Below are positions 23,123-32,136 of a stretch of 36,020 nt of DNA, in pieces. The translations under genes and the position numbers were made by a program. The stretch's first letter is position 1. Each line of letters opens with the position of its first letter. Source of the stretch: an uncultured Amaricoccus sp. (lineage in GTDB: Bacteria > Pseudomonadota > Alphaproteobacteria > Rhodobacterales > Rhodobacteraceae); NCBI RefSeq assembly GCF_937891315.1, contig NZ_CALAGI010000127.1, positions 1-36,020 on the forward strand, written 5' to 3'. Under the pieces are notes generated by a model. It ran no database searches, had not been told where the DNA came from, and worked only from the letters and a program-made list of their open reading frames with translations.

Positions 23123-24153
23123 CCGAGACCACGACCTTCATGCGGGCCGAGGTGCTGGATATTCCGGCCGCGACGCGACGGTTTCTGGAGGGCGGGCGCG
23201 ACGAGATCGCCCGCGCCGCCGCTGCGATGCGCGCGGCCGCCCCCGGGCTCGTGGTGACCGTGGCGCGGGGATCGTCGGACCACGCGGCGACCTATCTGAA
23301 ATACGCGGTGGAATTGACCGCCGGTCTGCCGGTCGCCTCGGTCGGGCCGTCGGTCGCCTCGGTCTACGGCCGGCGGCTGCGCCTCGGCAAGGCGGCTTGC
23401 GTCGGGATCTCGCAATCCGGCCAGAGCCCCGACATCGTCGAGATGATGCGCCAGTGCAAGGCCGGCGGCGCGCTGGCGCTCGCCATCACCAATTTCGACC
23501 GGTCGCCGATGGCGGCGGCTTGCGACCATACGCTGGCGCTCCGCGTCGGGCCGGAGCGGAGCGTGGCGGCGACCAAGACCTTCGTCGTCTCGGTGCTCGC
23601 CGCGCTGGCGCTGCTCGCCGAATGGCAGGAGGACGAAGGTTTGCGCGGCGCGGTCGCGGCGGCGCCCGAGGCCTTCAAGCGGGCGCTCGCCTGCGACTGG
23701 AGCCCGCTCGCCGACCGGCTGGACGGCGCGGAGTCGCTCTTCGTGCTCGGCCGCGGGCCGGGTTTCGCGATCGCGAGCGAGATGGCGCTGAAGTTCAAGG
23801 AGACCTGCGGCCTGCATGCCGAAAGCTACAGCGCGGCGGAGGTGTTGCACGGGCCGGCGGCGCTGGCGCGGGAGCGCTTCCCCGTGCTGGCGCTCGGCGT
23901 CGAGGACGCGGCGCTGCCCGGCGTCGTCGCCACGGCGGAGCGGCTGGTCGGGCAGGGCGCGGACGTGTTCCTGACCGCGGTTGGCGCGGCGCCGCCGGTG
24001 ACGCCGCTACCGAGCGTCGGTGGTCTGCATCCGCTGCTGGCGCCGCTGGCGCTGGTCGTCTCCTTCTATGTCTTCATCGAGGCGCTGGCGCGGCGGCGCG
24101 GGCTCAATCCCGACGAGCCGCCCTATCTGCGCAAGGTGACGGAGACGGTATGA
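23119..24153 (+). CDS. Two-SIS-domain sugar isomerase, NagB-II-type glucosamine-6-phosphate deaminase
   Basis: A 344-residue protein equivalent to the isomerase half of GlmS without the glutaminase domain. It has DIPAATRRFLEGG, VARGSSDHAATYLKYAVE (first SIS), the phosphate-binding SQSGQSPD and VAATKTFV. A second SIS domain has LGRGPGFAIASEMALKFKETCGLHAES and HGPAALA. This architecture is that of the NagB-II deaminases, which convert glucosamine 6-phosphate to fructose 6-phosphate and ammonia in proteobacteria lacking classical NagB. AgaS-type galactosamine enzymes are the alternative. It is translationally coupled to the GntR gene upstream and nagA downstream by ATGA overlaps. Confidence 0.87.
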   Translation: MTETTTFMRAEVLDIPAATRRFLEGGRDEIARAAAAMRAAAPGLVVTVARGSSDHAATYLKYAVELTAGLPVASVGPSVASVYGRRLRLGKAACVGISQSGQSPDIVEMMRQCKAGGALALAITNFDRSPMAAACDHTLALRVGPERSVAATKTFVVSVLAALALLAEWQEDEGLRGAVAAAPEAFKRALACDWSPLADRLDGAESLFVLGRGPGFAIASEMALKFKETCGLHAESYSAAEVLHGPAALARERFPVLALGVEDAALPGVVATAERLVGQGADVFLTAVGAAPPVTPLPSVGGLHPLLAPLALVVSFYVFIEALARRRGLNPDEPPYLRKVTETV

Positions 24154-25322
24154 CCCCGATCATCTTCACCGGGGCCGCGATCTTCGACGGCACGAGACTA
24201 CGCGAGGGCGCCGCGCTGGTGGTCGAGGACGGCGCGGTCGCCGAAATCGTGCCGGCCGAGGCGGTGCCGGACGGCGCGCTGGTCGAGCTCGACGGCGGCG
24301 TGCTGGCGCCCGGCTTTCTCGATCTGCAGGTGAACGGCGGCGGCGGTCTGATGCTCGGCGAGGCGGCGAGCGTCGAGGGGATCGCGGCGATCTGCGCGGC
24401 GCATGGCGGGCTCGGCAGCACCGGCCTTTTGCCGACGCTGATCACCGACACGCCGGAGGTGACGGCGGCGGTGATCGCGGCTGGCATCGCCGCGGCCGAA
24501 GCGGGGGTGCCGGGTTTTCTCGGCCTGCATCTCGAAGGGCCGCATCTCGATCCCGCGCGCAAGGGCGCCCATGATCCGGCGCTGATCCGGCCCATGACCC
24601 CCGGCGATCTCGCGCGGCTGACCGAGGCGGCGCGACGCCTGCCGGCGCTGATGGTGACGCTGGCGCCCGAGGCGGCGACCGAGGCCGAGATCGCGGCGCT
24701 GGCCGCCGCCGGGGTGATCGTCAGTCTGGGACACAGCGACGCGACCCTGGTCGCGGCGCGGGCGGCCTTCGCGGCGGGCGCGACCTCTGCGACGCATCTC
24801 TTCAACGCGATGAGCCCGCTCGGCCACCGCGAGCCGGGGATGGTCGGCGCCGTGCTCGACACACCCGGCGTCTATGCCGGCCTGATCGCCGATGGTGTGC
24901 ATGTGGCGCCGGAGGTGATCCGCGTCGCGCTGGCGGCGAAGCCGGAGCGGATGTTTCTGGTGACCGATGCGATGGCGGTGGCGGGCACGACCCTCAGTGC
25001 CTTTACCCTCGGCGGGCGGCGGATCCTGCGGCGTGACGGGCGCCTGACGCTGGAGGACGGGACACTCGCCGGGGCCGATTGCGACATGCCGGGCGTGGTG
25101 CGCTATCTCACCCGGACCGTCGGCGCGCCGCTCACCCGCGCGTTGCGCATGGCCAGCGCGCTGCCCGCCGCGCTCCTCGGGCGATCGGACCGGCGCGGCC
25201 ATCTCGCGCCGGGCTCGGCCGCGGACATGGTACATCTGGACGCGGATCTCGCGCTGGCCGGCGTCTGGCGCGGCGGCGCGCCGGTTTCGCGCGCGGGTCA
25301 GAGCGCGATCCAACCAGACTGA
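24150..25322 (+). CDS. nagA: N-acetylglucosamine-6-phosphate deacetylase
   Basis: A 390-residue amidohydrolase-fold enzyme that removes acetate from GlcNAc 6-phosphate. LDLQVNGGGG opens the barrel; the metal-binding Glu129 lies in HLEGPHL, His195 in GHSDA and His216 in THLFNAM. His251 (DGVHV) and catalytic Asp273 (VTDAM) follow. The late GTLAGADCDM segment differs from the usual GxLAGSxLTM, but active-site residues are kept. The ATG overlaps the NagB-II stop as ATGA. It is the last gene of the plus-strand operon and supplies the deaminase with glucosamine 6-phosphate. Confidence 0.93.
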   Translation: MTPIIFTGAAIFDGTRLREGAALVVEDGAVAEIVPAEAVPDGALVELDGGVLAPGFLDLQVNGGGGLMLGEAASVEGIAAICAAHGGLGSTGLLPTLITDTPEVTAAVIAAGIAAAEAGVPGFLGLHLEGPHLDPARKGAHDPALIRPMTPGDLARLTEAARRLPALMVTLAPEAATEAEIAALAAAGVIVSLGHSDATLVAARAAFAAGATSATHLFNAMSPLGHREPGMVGAVLDTPGVYAGLIADGVHVAPEVIRVALAAKPERMFLVTDAMAVAGTTLSAFTLGGRRILRRDGRLTLEDGTLAGADCDMPGVVRYLTRTVGAPLTRALRMASALPAALLGRSDRRGHLAPGSAADMVHLDADLALAGVWRGGAPVSRAGQSAIQPD

Positions 25323-25370
25323 ATCGTCTCGCGGTCAAGATATTGCGTTGTGTCCAGACTCTGGAGTGGA

Positions 25371-25409
25371 CGAGCCGGCTCTGCCGGATCGGCTTCCGCT
25401 CCCGGCTCG
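25371..25409. terminator. Possible bidirectional hairpin between nagA and acylphosphatase genes
   Basis: Arms CGAGCCGG and CCGGCTCG (8 bp, 23-nt loop that can pair further) lie between two convergent genes. No T run is present on either side, so support is weak. Confidence 0.3.
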
Positions 25410-25410
25410 A

Positions 25411-25695
25411 TCAGAGTGTCACACGGAAATCGGAGGGGCTGTCGTCGGGGTCGGCGGGTTCGGTCAGGACCCGGTCGACGCGGGCGGCGGGTGGCCCGAC
25501 GCGCAGGCGGTCGAGCATGAGGGTGACCGCCTCTTCGCGCCCGGTCAGCACGGCGCGGACCGATCCGTCGGGATCATTCGCGGCCCAGCCGCTGAGGCCG
25601 AGCCCTCGGGCTTCCGCCGCCATCCAGGCGCGAAATCCCACACCCTGCACCCGACCAATCACATGCACCGCCACCGATGCCGGTAGATTGTCCAT
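25411..25695 (-). CDS. acyP: Acylphosphatase
   Basis: A 94-residue enzyme hydrolysing acyl phosphates. The family signature is clear: VIGRVQGVGFRAWMAAEARGLGLSGW carries the phosphate-binding arginine, and NDPDGSVRAVLTG carries the catalytic asparagine in a slight variant (AANDPDGSV). Length is typical. It follows rimO by 67 bp on the same strand, so it may be read through from it. Confidence 0.93.
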   Translation of the reverse strand: MDNLPASVAVHVIGRVQGVGFRAWMAAEARGLGLSGWAANDPDGSVRAVLTGREEAVTLMLDRLRVGPPAARVDRVLTEPADPDDSPSDFRVTL

Positions 25696-25762
25696 GATCC
25701 CCTCCGTTCCCTGACCAAAGACATGGCGCGGGCGGAGCGCGTTGCCAAGAGGATCGCGCGCC

Positions 25763-27145
25763 TCAGACGCGGCGGGCCCAGAGATCGTAGTCGGCGGCTT
25801 CCTCGACCTCCACGGTCAGGATGTCGCCCGGAGCGAGCCCCTCGAAATCCTCGTCGATGAAGAGCTCGCCGTCGATCTCCGGCGCGTCGGCCTCGGTGCG
25901 GCAGGTGGCCGCCTCGGCGTCGACCGCGTCGACGATGACGCGAAGCCGCTGGCCGACCTTGGCTTCCAGCTTCGCCGCGCTGATCGCCTGCGACCGTTCC
26001 ATGAAGCGGTTCCAGCGATCCTGCTTCACCTCGGCCGGCACATGGTCGGGCAGGGCGTTGGCCCGCGCGCCGGCCACGTTCTCGTACTGGAAGCAGCCGA
26101 CCCGGTCGAGCCGCGCCTCGTCCAGCCAGTCGAGCAGATGCTGGAACTCGGCCTCGGTCTCGCCGGGATAGCCGACGATGAAGGTCGAGCGCAGCGTGAT
26201 CCCCGGGCAATCCGCGCGCCAGCGGGCGATTTCGTCGAGCGTCCGCGCGCTGGCGGCCGGGCGGGCCATGCGGCGCAGCACGTCGGGATGGGAATGCTGA
26301 AACGGGATGTCGAGATAGGGCAGGATCAGCCCCTCGGCCATCAGCGGGATCAGCTCGCGCACATGCGGATAGGGATAGACATAGTGCAGCCGCACCCAGG
26401 CGCCGAGCGTCCCCAGCTCGCGCGCGAGGTCGGTGATATGGCTCCGCGCCGGGCGGCCGTGCCAGTCCGTGCTGTCATGCTTGCGGTCGATGCCATAGGC
26501 GGAGGTGTCCTGGCTGATCACCAGCAGCTCCCGCACCCCGGCGGCGACCAGCCGTTCGGCCTCGCGCAGCACCGCGTGCGCCGGACGCGAAACGAGGCGG
26601 CCGCGCATGTCCGGGATCACGCAAAACTTGCACTTGTGGTTACAGCCCTCTGAAATCTTGAGGTAACTGTAGTGGCGCGGGGTCAGGTGGACGGCGGAGG
26701 CCGGCAACAGATCGATGAAGGGATCCGGCGCCGGCGGTACCGCGCCATGCACCGCGTCGAGCACCTGTTCGTACTGGTGCGGCCCGGTGACGGCGAGCAC
26801 GCTCGGATGCGCGCCGCGGACATAGCCCTCGTCCGCGCCGAGGCAGCCGGTGACGATCACGCGGCCGTTCTCGGTCAGCGCCTCGCCGATCGCCTCGAGG
26901 CTCTCGACCTTGGCGCTGTCGAGAAAGCCGCAGGTATTGACGATCACCGCGTCCGCGCCGGCATAGTCGGGCGAGATGGCATAACCCTCGGCGCGCAGGC
27001 GGGTGAGGATGCGCTCGCTGTCGACCAGCGCCTTGGGGCAGCCGAGGCTGACCATGCCGATGCGCGGTTGTCCCGGGCGCGCCTCGGCGTCGAGGCGCGG
27101 GCTCGGGGCGCGGTCCGGGCGCAGGTCGGGCGGGTTGAGGCTCAT
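25763..27145 (-). CDS. rimO: Ribosomal protein S12 methylthiotransferase
   Basis: A 460-residue radical-SAM enzyme that methylthiolates the conserved aspartate of ribosomal protein S12. The N-terminal UPF0004 domain carries the auxiliary-cluster cysteines in SLGCPKALVDSE, VNTCGFLDSA and VTGCLGA. The radical-SAM motif is EGCNHKCKFC, and the TRAM domain is at the C-terminus. SLGCPKALVDSE and PHQYEQV distinguish RimO from MiaB. The ATG at 27145 begins a ~27-residue low-complexity leader before the domain; an earlier start at 27259 would run through the intergenic palindrome and is rejected. The ribosome site is weak. Confidence 0.95.
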   Translation of the reverse strand: MSLNPPDLRPDRAPSPRLDAEARPGQPRIGMVSLGCPKALVDSERILTRLRAEGYAISPDYAGADAVIVNTCGFLDSAKVESLEAIGEALTENGRVIVTGCLGADEGYVRGAHPSVLAVTGPHQYEQVLDAVHGAVPPAPDPFIDLLPASAVHLTPRHYSYLKISEGCNHKCKFCVIPDMRGRLVSRPAHAVLREAERLVAAGVRELLVISQDTSAYGIDRKHDSTDWHGRPARSHITDLARELGTLGAWVRLHYVYPYPHVRELIPLMAEGLILPYLDIPFQHSHPDVLRRMARPAASARTLDEIARWRADCPGITLRSTFIVGYPGETEAEFQHLLDWLDEARLDRVGCFQYENVAGARANALPDHVPAEVKQDRWNRFMERSQAISAAKLEAKVGQRLRVIVDAVDAEAATCRTEADAPEIDGELFIDEDFEGLAPGDILTVEVEEAADYDLWARRV

Positions 27146-27451
27146 GGCGTCGCCATACACGCCGCGGGCGCGGGGAACAATCCCGGCCCCGGAGGCGCGC
27201 GACGTGTTTGGCCCTCCCCGAATGGGGCGCGCGTGACGGTCATGCCCTGCCGGGGGCATGACCGTTTTCAGCGGTCAAGCCGGGCATGCCCCTCAGGATC
27301 GCACGCTTCGGAGAAATCTCCGCCCCTGGCGCCCTCCGGAGGCTTCCTCCGGGCGCGCGACCGCCGCGACCTGCCACTGGCAGGTCGGCAAGGCGCGGCC
27401 GCGGACGAAATCGGCGTCGGATCGGCGAAAATGAACGTTGCGCCGGAGACG
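27146..27451. repeat. Palindrome-rich gap between folE2 and rimO
   Basis: This 306-bp stretch has no recognisable gene. It holds a perfect 12-bp inverted repeat (ACGGTCATGCCC / GGGCATGACCGT, 27236-27265) followed on the plus strand by TTT. An 8-bp one follows (GACCTGCC-ACT-GGCAGGTC, about 27370-27390), plus a looser GCGCCC/GGGCGC pair between. A third GGGCATGCCC string lies near 27283. No plus-strand gene ends here, so the T run is on the wrong strand for a simple folE2 terminator. Confidence 0.6.
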
Positions 27452-28549
<1,098 letters not shown>

Positions 28550-28644
28550 CGCGCCTTCTCCTCGGAGCGTTGGTGCCGGACCCAATAGATGGCAAGTTCG
28601 CGGCAAAAGGAAAGGACCACGGACGCGGTCCTTCGCCGCTCGCG

Positions 28645-29826
28645 TCAAACCGCCGCGAGCGCCTGCCGGATATCGCCGACCAGATCGTCCGGATCCTCGA
28701 GCCCGACCGAGAGCCGCACCATGCCGTCGCCAATGCCGAGCGCCGCGCGCTGTTCGGCCGACAGCCGCTGGTGCGTCGTCGTGGCGGGGTGGGTGACGAG
28801 GCTCTTCGCATCCCCGAGATTATTCGAGATCGCGATGATCCTGAGCGCGTCGAGGAAGCGGAAGGCGCCCGCCTTGCCGCCCTCGATCTCGAGGGCGAGC
28901 ATGGTGCCGCCCGTCTCCATCTGGCGCGCGGCGAGCGCGTGCTGCGGATGGTCGGGCAGGCCGGGATAGATGAGCCGCGCGAGGCCCGGCGTTCCCGGAA
29001 ATTCCGTCGCGATCCTCTCGGCGGTCGCGGCCTGCGCCCTGCAGCGCAGGTCGAGCGTCTCCATCCCCTTCAGCAGAACCCACGCGTTGAACGGGCTGAT
29101 CGCGCCGCCGGTATGTTTCATGAAGCCTTCGAGCGGACCGCGCACGAAGTCCTGCCGGCCGAGCACCACGCCGCCGAGGCAGCGGCCCTGGCCGTCGATA
29201 TGCTTGGTCGCCGAATAGATAACCACGTCGGCGCCGAGCGCGAGGCTGCGCTGCAGGATCGGCGTCGCGAAGACGTTGTCGACCACGAGCTCGGCGCCGA
29301 CCCCATGCGCGATCTCGGCGACGCCGGCGATGTCGATGACCTCCAGAGTCGGGTTCGACAGCGCTTCGAGGAAGAAGAGCCGCGTGTCGGGCCGCGCCGC
29401 TGCCCGCCACTGGTCGAGGTCGGTGCCATCGACCAAGGTCACCTCGACGCCGAACCGCGGCAGCAGCGTCTCGATGATATAGAGACAGCTGCCGAAGAGC
29501 GCGCGCGCCGAGACGACGTGGTCGCCGGCCTGCAGCTGGCAGAAGAGCGCGCCATGTACCGCCGCCATGCCGGAAGCGGTGGCGAAGGCCGCCTCGGCGC
29601 CTTCGAGCGCGGCGATCCGGTCCTCGAACATCCGCGTGGTCGGATTGCCGTAGCGGGCATAGATGAACTCGTCCTCGCCGGACGCGATGAACCGCGCCTC
29701 GGCGGTCGCCGCGTCGGGATAGACGAAGCCCTGCGTCAGGAAGATCGCCTCGGAGGTCTCGCCATAGTGGCTGCGGCGCGTTCCCGCGTGCACGAGCCGC
29801 GTCCTTGGCCGCCAATCTTCGCTCAT
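28645..29826 (-). CDS. metZ: O-succinylhomoserine sulfhydrylase
   Basis: A 393-residue PLP enzyme of the Cys/Met-metabolism family that makes homocysteine from O-succinylhomoserine and sulfide. YARYGNPTTRMFEDR binds substrate and PLP phosphate, and Lys208 in SATKHIDGQGR is the Schiff-base lysine. SNPTLEVIDI and the C-terminal HPATTTHQRLSAEQRAALGI signature complete the family pattern. Overall similarity to MetZ rather than cystathionine beta-lyase comes from HAGTRRSHYGETSEAIFLTQGFVY. The 130 bp upstream have a GGCTT-CGCT-AAGCC hairpin and CGCGCGA/TCGCGCG arms, but no convincing SAM riboswitch. Confidence 0.9.
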   Translation of the reverse strand: MSEDWRPRTRLVHAGTRRSHYGETSEAIFLTQGFVYPDAATAEARFIASGEDEFIYARYGNPTTRMFEDRIAALEGAEAAFATASGMAAVHGALFCQLQAGDHVVSARALFGSCLYIIETLLPRFGVEVTLVDGTDLDQWRAAARPDTRLFFLEALSNPTLEVIDIAGVAEIAHGVGAELVVDNVFATPILQRSLALGADVVIYSATKHIDGQGRCLGGVVLGRQDFVRGPLEGFMKHTGGAISPFNAWVLLKGMETLDLRCRAQAATAERIATEFPGTPGLARLIYPGLPDHPQHALAARQMETGGTMLALEIEGGKAGAFRFLDALRIIAISNNLGDAKSLVTHPATTTHQRLSAEQRAALGIGDGMVRLSVGLEDPDDLVGDIRQALAAV

Positions 29827-30266
29827 CTCTGAAACTCCCGCCGCCCCGCGCGAAGGCTGCCGACCGGGGCTCGCGCGGCTTAGCGAAGCCGGCGCCGCCG
29901 GTCAATGCCACGCGGCGCGGTCAAGGCTGTCACACGGCCTTCACCGAAGTGCCATGGCGGACCAACGCACGCGCGGCAAGGGCTTTCGAAACCAGCTGAA
30001 AAGGGTGCCCATGACCATCCTCGGCGTCAGTGCGTCACGCGACAGTCCGCGTTCGGTCGAGGGCGAGCCGGACCTCGCCGCGGCGCCGCGCTGCCCCCCT
30101 GATCCGACTGCCCGCGTGGGCGCCGATCGTGGCGCTGCTCCATGGCCACCGGTTCAACCCCCCGCGCGGAGGTCACGGTGTGGATCAATGGGGCCGATCC
30201 GATTGGGCTTGATCGGCGAGCCTTTCGGGCCACTATCGGCCGAAACCAGTTCGTTCAGGAAAGAGC
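29827..30266. other. Gene-free gap between divergent metZ and glutathione transferase genes
   Basis: This 440-bp stretch must hold two divergent promoters. Open frames here give low-complexity arginine/proline-rich products that I do not take as genes. Short inverted repeats occur near 29850-29905 (metZ leader) and as CCGATC/GATCGG near 30190-30215. AAAGAG lies before the transferase ATG. Confidence 0.5.
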
Positions 30267-30974
30267 ATGACCAAGCCCATCGAACTCTACTACTGGCCGA
30301 CGCCGAACGGGCGGAAGATCTCCATCGCGCTCTACGAGATGGACCTGCCGTTCGAGCTCCATCTCGTGAACATCGGCAAGGGCGAACAGTTCGATCCCGC
30401 CTTCCTCCGCATCGCGCCGAACAACCGGATGCCCGCGATCGTCGATCCCGACGGACCGGACGGCCTGCCGATCGCGATCTTCGAATCGGCGGCGATCCTG
30501 CAATATCTCGCGCGCAAGACCGGCAAGTTCTATGGTGCGACCGAGCGCCAGCGGGTCGAGATCGAGCAATGGCTGATGTGGCAGATGGGGGGCGTCGGGC
30601 CGATGGCGGGGCAGGCGCACCATTTCCTGAACTACGCGCCGAGCATGGATCCGCCGAACGATCTGCCCTACGCCAAGGAGCGTTACCGGAACGAGGTCGC
30701 GCGGCTCTATGGCGTGCTGAACCGGCGGCTCGCCGATCGCGACTATGTGGCGGGCGACTATTCGATCGCCGACATGGCGATCTGGCCGTGGGCGCGTGGC
30801 TGGGAGGGCCAGCGACAGGACATCACGCAGTTTCCGAACATGGCCGCCTGGCTCGACCGGATCTGGGAGCGTCCAGCGGTCAAATTGGGCTTCGCACTCG
30901 CCGAGGACCAGCGCGCGGACTACGCGGTCGACCGCGACGCGCAGAAGGTTCTGTTCGGCAAGCGTGGCGGCTGA
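30267..30974 (+). CDS. Glutathione S-transferase family protein (YfcG/Nu-class-like)
   Basis: A 235-residue soluble protein with a thioredoxin-like N-terminal domain (IELYYWPTPNGRKISIALYE, NNRMPAIVDPDG, FESAAILQYLA) and an all-helical C-terminal domain (YVAGDYSIADMAIWPWARGWEGQ). TPNG near residues 12-15 and the NNRMPAI/ESAAIL glutathione-binding segments match the YfcG/YghU disulfide-bond oxidoreductase type rather than classical conjugating enzymes. The physiological substrate is unknown. It stands alone and ends at a strong hairpin. Confidence 0.88.
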   Translation: MTKPIELYYWPTPNGRKISIALYEMDLPFELHLVNIGKGEQFDPAFLRIAPNNRMPAIVDPDGPDGLPIAIFESAAILQYLARKTGKFYGATERQRVEIEQWLMWQMGGVGPMAGQAHHFLNYAPSMDPPNDLPYAKERYRNEVARLYGVLNRRLADRDYVAGDYSIADMAIWPWARGWEGQRQDITQFPNMAAWLDRIWERPAVKLGFALAEDQRADYAVDRDAQKVLFGKRGG

Positions 30975-30981
30975 GCGCGCG

Positions 30982-31004
30982 GGCGGGCGCTTTTGGCGCC
31001 CGCC
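30982..31004. terminator. Bidirectional hairpin between transferase and cytochrome c genes
   Basis: Perfect 9-bp arms GGCGGGCGC and GCGCCCGCC with loop TTTTG lie 7 bp after the plus-strand stop and 15 bp after the minus-strand stop. On the plus strand GCCGTTT follows. Placement between convergent genes supports a shared terminator. Confidence 0.6.
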
Positions 31005-31019
31005 GCCGTTTCCCCGCGT

Positions 31020-31421
31020 CTATTCCTTGCCGCCGTGCGCGTCGATATAGGCGATGACCGCGTGCCGGTCGTCCTCGGACTTGAGGCCGGCGAAGGCCAT
31101 CTTGGTGCCGGGAACCAGCTTCTTGGGGTTTTCGAGGTACTGGAACAGGGTTTCGTCGTTCCAGACCAGTCCTCCCTTGCCGGCCTCGACCATCGCGTCG
31201 GAATATTTGAAGTCGGGCAGGGTGCCCGCGACCCGGCCGTTGAGGCCGTTCATCTCCGGGCCGACGCGGTTCTCCGCGCCCTCGCCGACCATGTGACAGG
31301 CGGCGCAGCGCTTGAAGATCTTCTCGCCCTTGGCGGCGATGTCCGCGTCCTGAGCCCAGGCGCTCGCGGCGGGAGCAGCGCCAAGGACGAGGATCAGCGT
31401 GACGAGTTTCGATGTCTGCAT
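31020..31421 (-). CDS. Secreted class I cytochrome c (c2/c550 type)
   Basis: A 133-residue periplasmic electron carrier. Residues 1-24 form a signal peptide ending ASAWA before QDAD. Heme attachment is CAACH at Cys39, Cys42 and His43; the distal ligand is Met108 in GTKMAFAGLK. RVGPEMNGLNGRVAGTLPDFKYSDAM is typical of mitochondrial-type cytochrome c2 proteins. It probably shuttles electrons between the bc1 complex and an oxidase or dehydrogenase. The ATG at 31421 is used; a GTG two codons upstream is possible. Confidence 0.93.
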   Translation of the reverse strand: MQTSKLVTLILVLGAAPAASAWAQDADIAAKGEKIFKRCAACHMVGEGAENRVGPEMNGLNGRVAGTLPDFKYSDAMVEAGKGGLVWNDETLFQYLENPKKLVPGTKMAFAGLKSEDDRHAVIAYIDAHGGKE

Positions 31422-31637
31422 TTCCACCCCACGGAGATTAGGTTTCCGCTCGCCCCCTCGGCTCCGGCGCTCCGCCGCGCCTCGGCTCCCGCGGGCAAGC
31501 GCGGAAGGCCGAGAATATCCCGTTGGCGGCGCGCGGCAACTGGCGAAAAGTGCCGCATGCCGGCCGTTGACTGGCGCGACGGGACGGGCGACGAAGCCCG
31601 CGCTTCGCCCGTCGCCAGTGATAAGGAAGGACAGACC

Positions 31638-32015
31638 ATGCGCCGCCTGATTTCGACCGGCTCACCCTTCGAGACCGAATTTGCCTACAGCCGCGCCGTG
31701 ACACAGGGGGACTGGTGTTTCGTCGCCGGTACGACGGGCTATGACTACGCCACGATGTCCATGCCGGCGGACGTGGGGACACAGGCCGCGAACGCGCTCG
31801 CCACGATCGGCCGCGCGCTGGCGGAGGCCGGATTTGCGATGACGGACATCGCGCGGACGGTGATCTACCTGACCGATCCGGCCGACCATCCGGCGATAGG
31901 ACCGGCGCTGCGCGCCGCGCTCGGTGACACGCGACCCGCGAATTCCACCGTGATCTGCGCCTTGATCCGCCCGGAGATGAAGGTCGAGATCGAGGTTACC
32001 GCCTTTCGGGGCTAA
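31638..32015 (+). CDS. Rid-family (YjgF/YER057c/UK114) protein without the deaminase arginine
   Basis: A 125-residue chorismate-mutase-like-fold protein. VAGTTGYDYATMSMPADVGTQAANALATIGRALAEAGFAMTDIARTVIYLTD and the C-terminal VEIEVTAFRG identify the Rid superfamily. RidA enzymes that hydrolyse enamines carry an arginine (E. coli Arg105) where this protein has Asn in PANSTVICAL, so it falls with the arginine-less Rid groups and probably lacks imine deaminase activity. AAGGAAGG precedes the ATG. No catabolic operon is next to it. Confidence 0.85.
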   Translation: MRRLISTGSPFETEFAYSRAVTQGDWCFVAGTTGYDYATMSMPADVGTQAANALATIGRALAEAGFAMTDIARTVIYLTDPADHPAIGPALRAALGDTRPANSTVICALIRPEMKVEIEVTAFRG

Positions 32016-32136
32016 GCGCCTCCCCGCCGCCTTGTCGCCTCGGCGTCGGAATCGGGAGTGATCGCGGTTCGCTTACTGGAAAGTCGCGGCGAAAGGGTTA
32101 CTATCGCGCCATTCGGAATGACTGGGGGATAGGAAC

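Noticed and set aside
29830..29960. A SAM-II-type riboswitch upstream of metZ
   Set aside because: Some strings (GCTAAG, CATTGACC) recall SAM-II, but the pseudoknot pairings and conserved AT-rich loops could not be laid out. Only plain hairpins are supported.
29954..30266. Open frames on both strands in the metZ/transferase gap
   Set aside because: Products are low-complexity and lack any family pattern or good ribosome site. The plus-strand frame runs out of frame into the transferase gene.
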